From Marsupella aquatica (Eukaryota; Marchantiophyta): a stretch of DNA of 64,000 nucleotides. This document shows, piece by piece, positions 34,031-47,731 of this stretch. The notes below the pieces were generated by a model. That model had not been told where the DNA came from, made no database searches, and saw nothing but the letters and a program-made list of their open reading frames with translations. Both the position numbers and the translations under genes were made by a program. The DNA is taken from the NCBI GenBank assembly GCA_973895155.1, contig OZ316895.1:10788001-10852000 (forward strand), given 5' to 3'. Position 1 is the first letter of the stretch. The number at the start of each line of letters is the position of its first letter.

Positions 34031-37000
34031 ATGTACCAATTTGAGGGTAGTACTTTGTTTCGTGTGACACTTAGCTTGTTTGCCCTTTTGGGCATCTATG
34101 CTATGAACTACCTTGTTGCCCCAGGAGGTCTCACTCTTTTCAGTTCGCAGCAGTGGGTGCTTCCCTCCCTGCTTAGGTCTTCTTCACAAAAGCAAGTACC
34201 AACCAACATCATTATCTACCCAACTCCTACAGCTCCTCCTGATGTATCGAACTCCACCACCCTGCTGCTTGAAGATGACAAAAGTATGGGCAAACCCATA
34301 GAGCTTGAAGAGAATGAGATTGTGATGATCACTCCTTCACCATCTGATTTGAAAGATCTGGGACAACCTCCTCTCATAGAAGGATTTCCAAGAGAAAAAA
34401 TTATCCTCAACAATAACAAACAGGAATCAGATGCTAAAAAGAGAAGGAACAACAACAAAAAGGAGGGGCTCGTTTTGCAAGGACATGATGATCCACAACA
34501 AGGTGTAATTGAAGAAGGTGAAGTGGAGGACCACAATGTGAGCACAACATCCACTGTCGTGACCTGGGCTATTCAGTTGAATATATGTCTGAGTGCATTG
34601 CTTAGATTGGAGTAGCATATAAAACAACAAGTGACACACAGTCTAAGTTATACGCAAGTGCTGCGCTGTGTGCAGGAAGAGGAGAAAGCAATAAAGGAGG
34701 GAGGTGAACAGAATGGAACTGTTGGAGCCAAAATGCCACTGTTGTCATCATCATTAACATCACCACCGCTGCCACTGCCACTGCCACATAATGCGACCTC
34801 TGAGAGGGAAACCATGCAGCTGTGGTTGCCAAAGGTGGCAACATTGCTGTCAAAATGTACTTCCACAGCTCCTATCAGCATCCTTGAAGTAAGTGCAGTA
34901 AATCAAAATCATGGAGTCATATGGCATATCCTCTCTAATTTAAGCAGAACAATGTAGTTAATACCCCCCCCCCCCCCTAATCAACCATTGTGATCATGAA
35001 AGTTATGCTTGGCCTAAATGGTCTTCACTATTGACACTTATTTTGCATACTGGTCTACAACTTTAAGCTTCTTCATCATTCTCCTTTGTTAAGCTTGTGG
35101 TCCCATATATGCTTTAAGGGTGCATTACCAAAGTAGGGCAAAGACTCAATTCAGACAACTTTGGCATTGTATGTATGTAGAAATTGTCACACAAATGTAG
35201 GAAGATCCCTGACTCACAAAACTTCTCGTTCATATGTCAATGAGGTAAAGAATGTCATTTTGTACTCCAACATTTAGGCCATAATATCATCTTACCTTTT
35301 CTTACCTTGACATCTGTATCTCACCACAACATCTTTCCCTCATTCTCAAACATCTTTTCTCTCCTTGACATCTTAAGGTTTTATTATCTTTACATATTTT
35401 TTTCACCTTGACATCCTTGTTGACATCTCTTTCTCTCATTGACATAACTTTTTCACCTTGACTTTTTTTTCACCTCAACTTCTTTTCCTCACCTTGACAT
35501 CTTTTTCATGCACTTTGACATCTTTTCCTCACCCCGACATCTTTTCTCACCCAACATCTTTTCTCACCTCAACATCTATTGTGCAATGCATAGGCACCAG
35601 GGTAGTAAGTGATAATGCACATGTGGGAGCAACACAAAACTAAAAACCATTTGTTGAGCATGCATAATACGATTACCATCACTCCACAAGTGAAAACAAT
35701 GAAATCATTTTGTGCAAGCTACAATTGATTGTGGATGGCATGCACTGACTTGTGCATTAATGTGATGATGTCCTTGCAGTATTTAGCGAAGAGGCCCTGT
35801 CAAAGAAACTGCAGTGGAAATGGTGTTTGTAATCACGACTTAGGCAAATGTCAATGTTTTCATGGTTACACTGGTTTGTTCCTTTTTATTCTCTATATCA
35901 TTTTCAAGTGTTGTAAGGGAACAAGGCCATAATCAGGGCAAGATATATGTTTAGGGTATGGAACTTTTGAGAGTGGGCAATAATTTATAACATTTGAAAT
36001 TTATGTTTATTCCCTTGCACAACACTGTTTAGTTCCTTTCTCCTCTCTATCTCATTTTCAGGTTTTAATTATTATAGATTTCAATTTATATTTTGTAATA
36101 TAATTTAGATATTTCTTAATTTGTAGTACTTTGTAAGAAAGAAAGTACTCTAGGATTTCCGAAAAGGAAACTGACAACCCACTTTCAAGTGTATGGAGTC
36201 ATCATCCCGGTTGTTTTCTTGCACCAGAGAGTCTCACTATCCCTTTGAATTCTAAATTTGGTGTTCATTGCTGATCTGAATATCCTTGGCCTGTTTTTTT
36301 GTAACAAATTATCTTTTAGATTAGACAGGAGATTAGACACTTCAATAAATTGTTGCATTCAGGGGATACTGTCCACATGCACAAATATATATTGGCAAAA
36401 GTATTTAATTTTTTTGTAATTTGTGAGGAAATTGACAAGCCCATTAACAAGCCTATGATCAAGTTGGAATGATCTGCAACACAAGTTTGTAACATATATA
36501 TTAGAGGTCTAAGATTCACACATAGTACACCACTACAACACAATGCATAATTCATTATTTTTGTGTTCAAATTCAGTAAATCAGTTTTGCTGAATGAGGA
36601 GTTCTTGCTTCTCATGCTCAAAGACTGAATGGAACACAGGAGCGGCGTGTGATTTGTATAAAGACTATGAATGCAACATGAAATATCCCAGAAATGTGGT
36701 GGAACAAAAAGGAGTTTTTGGCCCCTATATACCATCAATATGCCCTGCAACTTGTGATAAAAGAAAAGGATTTTGCTATTGTGGAGAGAACACTGAATAT
36801 CCTAAGCGTCCAGCTACTGAACAATGTGGATTTCACAAGATGTAAGTCTATGCCTTAAAGATAATTAGTTCAAAGCAGTGGCTTCAATCACTAGCAGGAT
36901 CATTAGTTCTATTTCCATGTGCAATATGTTGGTATCCCAGTCAGCATAGCACATAATGTGCTCCTTTCATTAGTTTTGGTTAAAATGAACTTGCTCCATA

Positions 37001-40000
37001 ATATACTTTAGAAAATTATGCGAGGAAAGAGTTCATAGCTGTCCAACACACTTCTTGGGTATCATTTGAAAGTGTTTAGACTTAAGTGTTTCAATTTAAA
37101 CACAACTCTGGAATCCAGCTTACAATTACACTTGAAGAGTCAATCTTCAATGAATTCATGAATAGTATATACATAAAGACCACGTGAAAACTAAGTCAAT
37201 GCTAGCCACAAAATCTTGGTAAAAAATCTAGAAGAATTTAGACTTGGACCTGAATTATGGAATAGTGGTCAGGGCATTCCAATGCTAATTTAACCCTGTC
37301 ATGGTGTCAGATAATTGGGGTTATTCCAAAATAGCTACATATTAAGTGTCTTGGTCATTAACTGTCCCCAAAAAGGTGCAACATCGTCCTGCATGACAAG
37401 CATATGTTTGCACTTAGTTGAGTGCTAAATGTAACCAACGTGTAGACTCGCCTGCAGATAGGTCCAGCATGATAACAACTTAGCAAAGTGATCAATTGTT
37501 CCCACTTACTATCTAATGGATGAATATGCAAATAATCACTGATGCCACATTTGACTGCAGTCTTGGTACAGTCTTCACATACAACTGGACCATTGGGGAC
37601 CCTGATATTTACACCAAAAACAATAGTGAACCTGGGTGGTGTAACCTGGACCCTGCTGCATATTTTAACCAAACGGCAGCAAAAAAAGATGATTGCTTCT
37701 GTATATATGACGGAATTGCTGGAGAGCTTTGTGAATATTATACCGAAAGTACATGTGTGAATCAGTGCTCTGGAAATGGCTTATGTCAAAATGGCTTTTG
37801 TGCGGTGGGTGTTGTGTTTTATTATACTAGGAACTTTTTATTACACTTTATCTAGACTAGATTCACAGGGATATAAATGAACTCATCTCCTTTCAGAACC
37901 AATCCTGTCCTCAGCAAAACTTACACATACTCTTCGCTGTACCCAATTTCAAATGTGAAATGCCACCACAGCTTATTAGTTTACAGGATTTTGAATGGAA
38001 CCAAGTTTCATCAAATTTCTTCCAGTTAAAGGAGTGTCTAGAAATTTGAAACTATGCCAGTTTTGATCATAAGTAACTTACCTTATTATTCAATTGAAAG
38101 GATCATTGTGAATTGAGTAGTATTAATGCAAAAAGTGATCAAAATCATTTGTCTGAACTTTTGGTTTCCTTGTCACATTCTAGTGCAAAGAAGGGTGGTA
38201 TGGCATTGACTGTAGTATACCATCAGTAAACGCATCAATGAAGAAGTGGCCCAGCTGGCTTTCAAATGATACAGTGCAACATAGTCATGAGCCTTCCAAG
38301 TTTGGATATCAGGTATCAAGCAAAATTTATGTCCAGAGGCAGAGACCACTAATATACGTCTACGACTTACCTGCACAATTCAACAATCTCCTCTTGGAGG
38401 TATTTCTTTGAAATATTTTCCTGCCATTGGATCACTAAGCCTGCCAAGAGGGAGTTTTAAGCAACCTTTAAGGACAGTTAGAAACACATAGATTTAAAGT
38501 ATCATTGAATTTAAGTAGAGAGGAGCAGATGTTAAGATCAGTTGAGAACCAAATTGTTAGGCCCAAGTTCAGTATATCAAAGGCTAGTCCCATCATGTTT
38601 GTTATTGCTGGTTTGAAGTCATGACAAAATCCATTCACTAGTGACTTTGATGATGCGCAGGGACGACACTATAAATTTCACTGTGTGAATAGAGTATATG
38701 ATTCTCAGAATTGGACAGTCTGGTCAGAAGCTCTCTATGGTGCGGAGGTGAGGATTTCTACTGGAAGTTTGCTAACTTGAAATTTCAAATGAAACCATGT
38801 GCTATCTCTGTTTATGCTCCATTCATTTTGCCTTTTGTGTGCCAGACTAAAATAAAACCATGTGCTATTCTACACCATTTGAATGTGCAAACTGTGATCT
38901 TTCAGTCTTGATAAGGGGCAAACTTTAGGAATGACACTCATCCTGTTCAAGCACTTTCTAGTAAACAATATTGTTATAATACAGCTAGAGTCTCAAACAA
39001 ATGGTTTGCGACATGGTCAAAACGCAAGGGCTGGTCTTCAAACTGAGTTCTCTTAGTGGTTTGACGAAAATGTTGTAGTAGAGTTAATATGTCTTCAACC
39101 ATGTATATATAAAGTTTTGCTGCATAGATGAACAATACAGCAAATTTTGGCTACCTTTTGCCTTAAATTTCTAAACATCACTTAATTTTTAGTTTTATTT
39201 TGTGCAATATCTGTGGAAAAAGGCAAACAAATGTAAGGTTTGGAGGATAAATCAAAGTACATTATATGAGTACAGGTTCAATGAGCAAGTAGCAGCCTCA
39301 TAATTTAGCATAGGTCACTAACCAACATGGTGTCTAATTTCAAAATTACCATCTTTCCTCACAGAATGCATTTCTTGAGAGCTTGCTTGCATCTAAGCAT
39401 CGCACTAATAATGCTCAAGAAGCAGATTTCTTCTATGTACCAGTCATGGGAGCCTGTGCAATTGCTCGTGCAGGCGATTCACCACATATGGACATATATG
39501 TAGGTACTCACTCCTTCAGCTGTGATCAGAATTAAACTGAGTCTTTGTGCCAAATAGGTCATGGAGGTTTAAAGGAAATCAACAGGTTCCCTTATAATGG
39601 TTTCAGAGCAGAAGGAAGACATCCTTACATAATGTGCACAATGTTCCAAATTCAATGTCTAAGCCTCACTATTTGTGAAAATGAATTTTGATTATGCAGA
39701 GGAAACATTATGGAGTAAGGCCCTACTTTGCAGGAGATATGTACTACAAAAAAGCTTACCAGCATATACGAAAAACTTATCCCTACTGGGATAGGTCAGG
39801 TGGCCGTGACCATATCTGGGTACTGTTTCTTACCAGCTATCAGTCTGCTACTCCCCGTTTGGTATTTAGAGAGAGGAAATTCTCTGTTTTCTTGTAGTGT
39901 GTTTCTAATTTATTTTCATAGTGGGGGCGTGGGGGTTATGTTTTGTCATAATAGAGAGCAAATACTTAAGACGTTCAACTACTATCTTGTCGAGCTGTGA

Positions 40001-42743
40001 TCAACACTTCAGATTCAAGACAAGCTACAGACTCTCCTGGCTTGGATCCTTCTAGCTTTTCTACCATTAAGAAATCCCTTGGGGGTCTCACTTACTTTCT
40101 TCCTACCCTGCGGCAAACTCGCATATACCTTCTTAATTCATTTTGAGGAAGACTTTTGAAAACATTACTTCTAAGAAGGGCTTTTCAAACTAGTAAATGC
40201 CCATACCATACAAAACATTTAAAGTTTTTAATCTGGTCATTTAAATTAAAACTGTCGCAGGTGATGGGGGGGGGGGGGGGTACATATAGAGTGTCCCCCC
40301 CGAAAAAATCTCGTTTTTGCTTTTATCTGAAAATTCTATTGGCGCTGTTTTTGGGGCTCTTTGACCGAAAGCTTAAACACTTTGCTTCCATCTTGCATGT
40401 AAACCAGAAATTGACAATGAGACTGATTGCAAGATTGATGTTACTGACAGATGTTTCCCTGGGACGAAGGTGCATGTGTATCTCCTAAGGAGATATGGAA
40501 CAGCATGATGCTTGTCCACTGGGGTAATACGAACTCAAAGTACAAAGATTCAACATCAACTTATGGTCCTGACAACTGGGACAGAGTTCCAAAATATTGG
40601 AGAGGAAATCATCCATGCTACGACCCCGAAAAGGACCTTGTGCTGCCTTCATGGAAGAACCCAGATCTCCATTTACTGAATCGGAGGCTCTGGACAAGGT
40701 AACAATCGCTCTCTGTCCCTCAAGCTATGTACTACCTAGGCTAGCGATTGTGATTCACCATTAGACATCAAGGATCTGTATTTGGAATCAACAAATGCTG
40801 CATTCTTTAGGCTTGGACCATCTTGCTGAATGCTCTTTTTATCAGTTAGTTAGTCATTAGCATGCTAGCTGTCTTGTAGTTTGCAACTTAAGACCCGGCA
40901 GTCCTAAAGCCTATTACTTGACATGGTGGTTTGTGTACTCCAGCCCTTCCAAACTAGAGCAAGGAGAAATAGTGTCGATAGGGGATCCAATGTAGCTTTT
41001 TGTTCAGTACTCAGTTTCCTAGATGATTTATCTTCACTCCAAGACATATTTGCCATCTGCCGTAGTACTTATTTTCGGAGTAAAAGTCTGAAGCATTTCT
41101 TAGGTCCGCTCAGTGTCAGGTGCTTCATTGATATTGTGCAGGAAAATAGAGGAGCGTCCAACTCTATTCTACTTTAGAGGGAATCTCGGCAGCAAGTACA
41201 AGAGTGGAAGACCAGAGCTTAAGTTCGTTCCAAGTACTTCTCACCCTTGTAGAACAAACTGTAATGCGTTGGAAGGAAGGCCGTAGTACATGTTGTGGCT
41301 GCATTGTGCGCCAGAAAATCTTACGCTGTGCCGCTGATTCTGTTTACAAATATCTTGCAGTTATAGTATGGGAATCCGGCAGCGAGTGGCTGAAGAATTT
41401 GGAGCAGAGCCAAATCTGGAAGGTCTCTTGGGTCGACGATTTGCTCCGGATGTGAAAGTGATTAGTGGACGTGGTAACAATTACTCCCTTGAGCTGGCAT
41501 CATCTCGCTTTTGTGGAGTCTTTCCTGGAGATGGTTGGAGTGGCCGAATGGAAGACAGTATACTTCATGGTTGCATACCTGTGATCATCCAGGTCTTTCA
41601 AGACACTACATTTTTGTTTTGTCTTGATATAGAAACATTTACTTTCCAGCATCATTTTAGAGCACATTTATGCTGCATACTGAGCTTTGTTTGATAGCAC
41701 AGTGACGAGTTTCGGTTAATAGATTTGCAAGAAAGAGGTAAAACTTTGAGGAAACGATGAAGGGCATGGAGCTTCTTGAAACTGTTTACTCGGTTCGAAT
41801 CCCAAGACCGAAAATTTGTCTATGATCTCTGCAGGATGGCATAGATCTCCCTTTTGAGAATGTGCTCGACTACAGCAAGTTTGCTGTCAGGATCGCTGAG
41901 GAACACTTACCTCTAACGCTGGATATTTTGCGGGTAGGATTTTGCATTCCCTCTCGATTATATGGCTACTGTTAATCTTTATTTATTTGATCTATCTCCA
42001 AGTCTTTGGCGCGAGGTTTCTGTGAGGTACATGCGACTGGCACTAGGGTTCTCAGTCAAGCACAACACTCGACAATCACAAGTGGGTTCTGCATGCCTTG
42101 AGAGTTGCAGCGCCGTCTAAGAAGCTCTGATGAGAAAGCTTGTAAGATTGGGCTTTTTGTGCAGAGCATTCCAGAAGAACAAGTGGTGAATATGCAGTCT
42201 GTGGTCCAAACATTATGGCCGAGATTCACGTATCACAACGCTGTTCGATTAGAGGCTGACAGGCAGGAGGCTTCCGGAAATAAAAGTCGGCTCAGAGGCT
42301 GGACCCAGTTCAAGCATTTGAGAGACGATGACGCGTTTGATACATTTATTCAGGTTCCTCACTCTGTCTGGATGCTCTACTGGTATAATGCACAGATGTG
42401 ATCCTCGATGCAATACCAGTCTTAAGTCTAGATAAAGTAGAGGAGTTTATTGAAAGTGATTCAGTCTTCCAATTTTGTCGGCTCTCTTAGCTGTATTCGG
42501 TACCTGAGGTGTAAAAGCTACGGTACAAGCTTTACTTGTAAGGGACGTCAAAGCAAAGACAATAACAACAAACTGTGAAGGGTATTATGAATAAGGCTGT
42601 CCAGGTGACCTTTACATGACTGCTATTTGCAGGTGTTGCACTACAAACTTATTCAACGATCGCAAGCGTCCGAAAGCACATCAACACACATTCAACGTGA
42701 TGGTGGCGTGAATTGTCACAACTACTCTTACGAACATAATTGA
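34031..42743 (+). CDS. ExAD: Exostosin-family (GT47) glycosyltransferase with EGF-like modules, 925 aa, 15 exons
   Basis: Exons: 34031-34537, 34676-34888, 35780-35873, 36640-36841, 37561-37804, 38184-38399, 38661-38747, 39365-39499, 39700-39819, 40451-40698, 41142-41222, 41361-41592, 41835-41933, 42165-42353, 42633-42743; GT-AG throughout, in frame. Residues 8-32 form one hydrophobic signal anchor (type II Golgi topology), followed by a low-complexity stem to about 240. EGF-like Cys patterns follow: CSGNGVCNHDLGKCQCFHGY (about 250-269) and CSGNGLCQNGFC with CKEGWYGIDCS (about 407-431). The exostosin domain (about 474-900) includes PLIYVYDLP, ADFFYVPV, GGRDHIW, PWDEGAC, LVHWGNTNSK, LFYFRGN, and SRFCGVFPGDGWSGRMEDSI, the usual nucleotide-sugar region. 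The architecture matches Arabidopsis At3g57630 (ExAD), which adds the fourth arabinose to extensin; transferring that activity here is inference from domain order. Confidence 0.92.
34964..34977. repeat. Homopolymer run of 14 C
   Basis: Uninterrupted C run in intron 2 of the exostosin gene. It is a possible site of sequencing length error or slippage. Confidence 0.9.
35290..35600. repeat. Degenerate minisatellite of TCACCTTGACATCTTT-like units, array 2
   Basis: Lies in intron 2 of the exostosin gene. Units such as TTACCTTGACATCTGT, TCACCTTGACATCC and TCACCCCGACATCTTT repeat with 15-20 bp spacing. The right end TCTCACCTCAACATCTATTG, then TGCAATGCATAGGCACCAGGG, resembles that of array 1 at 19795-20100. 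Confidence 0.75.
40257..40310 (+). repeat. Short fragment of the dispersed module with a 15-G run
   Basis: GTCGCAGGTGATGGGG is followed by an extended G run (40266-40280), then ATATAGAGTG and CCCCCCCGA. This matches the GTCGCAGGTGATGGGGAGG to GTGAGACCCCCGAG end of the copy at 750-1045. It sits in intron 9 of the exostosin gene, in the same orientation as the gene. Confidence 0.6.
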
Positions 42744-45700
42744 AGGACTGACGTGGTTTGTATATATAGGACCCCTGTATACTAAGCTGCGAGTATTTTT
42801 TTTATGTTACTTTGCTGTTCAATGTGTCGAAATTGTATAGACGTCCTACGTCAGCATCAATGTATGCATAGTGTATGACAAATCTAGAAAAACCTGAAGG
42901 TTTCGTTTACTCAGTAGAGACAATCATTGGCAAAATTGTCACCTGGACTCATGCTGAAATCTGGGATCAAGAAGTTCAGAAATGCACAACTCTTTCCGAG
43001 TAGCAAAGAATGCTAGTGGGCCCTGATGTTCTCTTTCTGATAGGGTCTTGAACTGGGTAAGTTTCTAACATGTAGAGAAAACTGTAATCCGGTTGTAATT
43101 TACTGCTCCCTCCGTCCCTCTCCCCTTGATGACTAATGAGATCTCGGTGCCAAGGGTGGACTGATTACCCGGCGGTCTCAATTTTGTTCGACGTGCTATA
43201 GGCGGTACACGGACCTCCCATCTAACTCCATTCGGTTTGGGTGGACCGGTATCAAAACACGCTTGTCTATCAATTACCCATATTTCAGTGTCGAGTTTTT
43301 AGATCTATAAAGAAATGGGATTATCATCGAAGGGGTACGTGGGCGAGTATCCTCCGAGTTCTGCCCGCTCAAGATAGTCAACAGATGTGGCTTGACACTT
43401 TTTCAAATTGGAAGGGACTCAGAGATATATTTCACGACAGCGGGATTAAAAATCGACATGTGGAATTGAAATCCTCGAAGAAATATTATCGAACAATTGA
43501 CCGAAATGCTTCAGTCTGTATCCTTTCGTTGTAGACCCAGGACAGAACAAAATCTTCTCCAAATCAGTTGCATGGAAAGAGAATCTTTCCATAGAATTCG
43601 CATAAACAATCCGGATTTCCATATCGAACAGATTGCATGAAGGCAGTACATACAATGTGCAAGAACAAGAAATGACTTTCAGTTAATCCTGATCGCAGCA
43701 TTGAATTGAAAGAATCTTATCGATACAAGGACGTGGCATCGAAACATCTAGTGCGGAATTTGTACCTACTTTATTGGTGGGATCGCTGCACTGGATCGTG
43801 AAGGCATGAAATTGCGGCACTCGAGCATGACTAGCGCACAACTGCCGACTCGAAGTTAAAGATCCCTTGCCAATAACGAATCATAAGTAACTCCTCCGTC
43901 GGTAATGATTTTCAAGTAATTGGATTGCATTAGTTTCAGTGCTTGTCAATATCGTTTTTCTGGAGATGATTCCTGAAGTCTATCCAGGTCATTTCCGATG
44001 ACGTTGTGCAAAATGGGACCTCAGGTTTTCATGGCCTACTCTGAACGATATCAGGACAAATTTTCAGGATCGCTTTAATTTCTGCCAAAATGATCGACCT
44101 ATGTACAAGCTGCGGACTAGTGTGACATGATCAGATTCATGACCGAACGAGTAATTGGAATCCAAATCAGCCTTGGTATTGCCAGAAAAAAGACAGATTT
44201 TCCAGGACTGAAAGCCAGGACAGACTTTCTCGATGGGAAAGACACAAACTATATCGATTGAGATGCACGATATGAAGCAAAAACCACCACGGAGCAGCAC
44301 CAAGAAGCTTTCCTGGCCCTTCATTGCCAGGTCGGCCCAGGTACCGGTGTGCATAAAGCCTTCATGTATAGACCTGAGGCCGCCATGGACTGCCAGTCCA
44401 AAGTCTGGGGCCTTCGAGCCCGCACATCGTCTGCTGGGCTCAGCCGAGTGGCATCCTCCAAAAACAGTTCGAGTGTGCAGACAGGAGCTCTTTCTCGAGC
44501 GAATCACGGGATCTGGTTCCGTCAAGAAGGAAGCTCTCCATTGTGATTGCTTGGCTCATTGGAACAACAATCGACCCTCGTCTGCTCCCGCGGGTGGTAG
44601 ACCAGCCTCAAAGCTTGATCGGCCAAAGAAAAGGCCTCCCTGGAGACCTTGTGCCATGTCGGGAGCTTTTGATTCCAGCCCGGGGCTGCTTTGTGACCCC
44701 GGGCCAGTAAGACCCCAGACTTCTCACAGGGACAAGAGGCTTTGCAAAACTTGTGGCCTCAGAGCCAAACCCTCGCCACTCCTTCGAAACCTTGTAATCA
44801 AGATAGAAAACCTCATGAGCGAATCCCCATTTGGTTGGTGTGTGGTCAATCCGCCCTATAACGAACTACCACATAGTGTTTGTAGGGACTTAGGATGATT
44901 TCCAAAAGAAAGCGTAGATCGTATCTTACACATTGCAGAAGCCTGTGTAAGTGTGCTTCTCAACACATTGAATCCAGACGTTCTACAAAAGTCCCTGGAA
45001 TTCATTGTTTCAAAATCCAGTTCGATCCCCGACTCCCTGGAGGGCTGGGCTTACACGTCATCAGCGAATTTATGAAAATAAAAGGAAATTTTGACGAGGG
45101 CTCCACGAGCCTACAACCAATTAGCCCTTTGGCATTGCCGAAATTCAATGCCGAGCTTCTTGCTTTTGCAGTACTTGCTTAGAAGATATAATTCCAAGAT
45201 TGTGGAAGACATCTCAAGGAGTGATTGGAGGGAAATCTATTGTCACATTTGCAGCTCCATTCTTCGGCAGTTCACAGATCTGAGAATGCTGGTGGGCGTT
45301 GTGAAAGACTGTTATGGCTTGGGAAGCTACTGCGATGGATCCTCAATAGGCTCAGATTACTTACAAACCCTGTGAGTCTGTAGAATTTTCACAGTTGCTG
45401 ACGACCGTCTGTTCTGCAAGTTAGCCTGTCAATAAAGTTCCTTTCTACGGTAGAGGCCCAGACTGAGAAGGTTCTTTACTCGGGATTCTTTGAGGGTCAC
45501 CACTCATTCGGAATTCACCTTACTGCAGACTGTTCAGAACAATTCTTGTAGGCTTATCTTGACTGACAAAGGTCCATAAGTCAGTAATCGCTTGGCTCGA
45601 GGGTAAAGCCAAGGACGTCTTGGCTGATAACGTACATGTAGTAGCGATTGCTGCAAACGAAGCACCTGCAATTGTGCTACAGAAGCTCCCTGAGTCAGTT

Positions 45701-47731
45701 CATCTGCAAGTGGAGATGCCTCTGGTTTGTCCAATGCAGGTTGTGTACAAGCGAAGGCACATGTTCGTTGCTCCCATGTGTGTGAGTCCAATTCACGTCC
45801 AATTCGCCCACTGTCCTTTTAAAGCAGATGCGGTGACCTGAGAAATGAAGCAATTAGCTGCTGTACCTGCATTTAGGCAGAAACGATTCCTTTCTACCGA
45901 GCTGAAAGATTCAAATGAGAGCCTTTCACAACTGGACAGTTCGTTTGGGCCAGTCGCCTGCCATGCCAGCCTTTTCCTTTTTTGCAGTGTTATGGAGAAG
46001 AAGCAACGTGCTAAAAAGTACTTAGTACCACGTTTATGGTTATGGTAATGGGTGGACGATTATTGCTACAGGGGCTCCCATATGCCTCCCCGCCTTTTCT
46101 GTTGTGTGTTTAGATCGATAGCCTACCCGTGGGCTGCCATAGATGCAGGATTATTTCCCATTAGCAGTCCATGGTACTTCCTACATAGTTCCATGCGGTG
46201 CTCACTGAGTGATTATGGACTGGCCCTGTCTGCGGCTCCAGGGTCCGCACTCCGCAGCTATAGACTGCCCGGGGCTCCTATATCCACAGCTTGCACTGAA
46301 ATTCATCAACAAACTTTCGATTCAAGTTGCAAAACATTTGCGACTTCACCATCTTTCCCTCACGTTCCTATGCAAGAAATGGCGAAGAGCTTCTAACTAA
46401 TGGGGGTCAGCGCCCTGGGAAGTAAATGACTGCCCAGCAATAAAGCACCGACAAAGCTTCTCAATGGGATATGAAATCAGAAGAAACGAGAACGGACAAG
46501 GGAGACCGAATGCGCTATGCGATAGTCGAAAGTGCAACAGACAAGGGTTTCCAATTGCTTCCTAATTGCATGTGTCTCGGCCAGTATTGGTATTGGTTTC
46601 TGCTCAGCCTTTTAAGGGGATTGTGATCACCTTCATATGAATGAAAGTGAAAGAGGTGTCACCACAGATGACCACTCAAGAACGCAAAAGACCTAAGGAA
46701 CATCTTTATTGAAAGAGGGGAAAGAGCGGCAAAGAAAGGGAAACGCTTCAAATGACGAAATGTGGATCACAAATGACAGCTAATAGAAGTTTTTAGGTTG
46801 TATGAGATAGAGAGCTCATAGAGGCAAGAGTGACAATGAAGTGTTTCAGAATAGCCAGGAGTAGAATATTAGGAAGTGGCACAGTAAGGTTGAAGCTCCG
46901 TTTAGGCTCTTTTGAGAATTCTTAGAAGTAATTCTATATTTGGCCAATAACGAGTAAGTTATCTAATCAAAGAGCTATAGAGCATGCAAAATGTGTTGGG
47001 ACAACCATCAACCAAGACGATGGCAAGGTCAGAACGACCCCAATAAACAAGGCATGAGATTCCAGCTCTCATACGAAATCCTGATGTGAAAGGGCTTGCG
47101 TCGATGTGAACGACGAATGATGCACGAACAAGAATGTCCACTACAGATGGAGTCGATGTTGAATGATGTCTGGGACACCTTGCAACAGCCGAGCAGTCTT
47201 TCAGAAACACTACACGTGAAAGGTCGACCTTGAGGCCGTCAAGAAATCTTTCTGTGGCAAAAAATCACATACACAAGTATTACCGACTTATGATCCTGGG
47301 AAACTTTTCTTACCGATCGAAATTTAAGCTGAATCACGTCACAACGGAGTTGTTCCTTGCGGTCGTCATAAATCCTTCCTAGAAAAATTGTCGTCATGCG
47401 AATTGCTGTTCCACATGGTAAGCCAAGTTTTAGCTTGCTCGACGACTCTTACTCAGCTAACTTTTTTCTTAGTTTTGAGCGGTTTACTTCCTCAAGGAAA
47501 GAGAAGACAAATCCGTTGGAGGACAATGGTACTAACTTGCAGTCCTCGTTTTATAGGACAGAAGTCGTGCTAAAAATTGGACTATTTACAGTAATCCGTG
47601 TGTATAAAATGGGGCAGTCTGGTGAACATATTTGCACCTGTTTGAGGAGATACGCTCCGCCACCTGAATATTCAAACAATGACCTCCGTTGACGGATGCC
47701 TCAATGAGAACCTCCCTTAAAAAGCAAGTTG
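42744..47731. other. About 5 kb without a supported gene
   Basis: The first few hundred bases should contain the 3' end of the exostosin transcript. At 44064-44900 both strands stay open for long stretches (plus 44233-44898, 221 codons; minus 44525-44064, 153 codons) in GC-richer DNA. Neither protein shows a family I can defend. The rest holds only short, unrelated frames. The 3' untranslated region of the rlmN-type gene should lie just left of 47732. Confidence 0.4.

Noticed and set aside
34538-34675. Continuation of the first exostosin ORF to 34615
   Set aside because: GTGAGC at 34538 to TGTGCAG at 34675 removes an intron that contains an in-frame stop on the other side and joins the next exon in phase.
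36594-36639. Cys-containing in-frame stretch before exon 4 of the exostosin gene
   Set aside because: The phase only agrees with an acceptor at AACACAG before 36640, which also restores the EGF ending GYTGAACD.
41785-41815. GGTTCGAATCCC, resembling a tRNA T-loop
   Set aside because: It lies in an exostosin intron, the flanking bases do not form a T stem, and no D arm, anticodon arm or acceptor stem fits.
44340-44430. PDFGLAVHGG on the minus strand, resembling a protein-kinase DFG motif
   Set aside because: No glycine loop, catalytic HRD or APE motif was found in any minus frame around it, and the overlapping plus frame is equally open. Likely chance.
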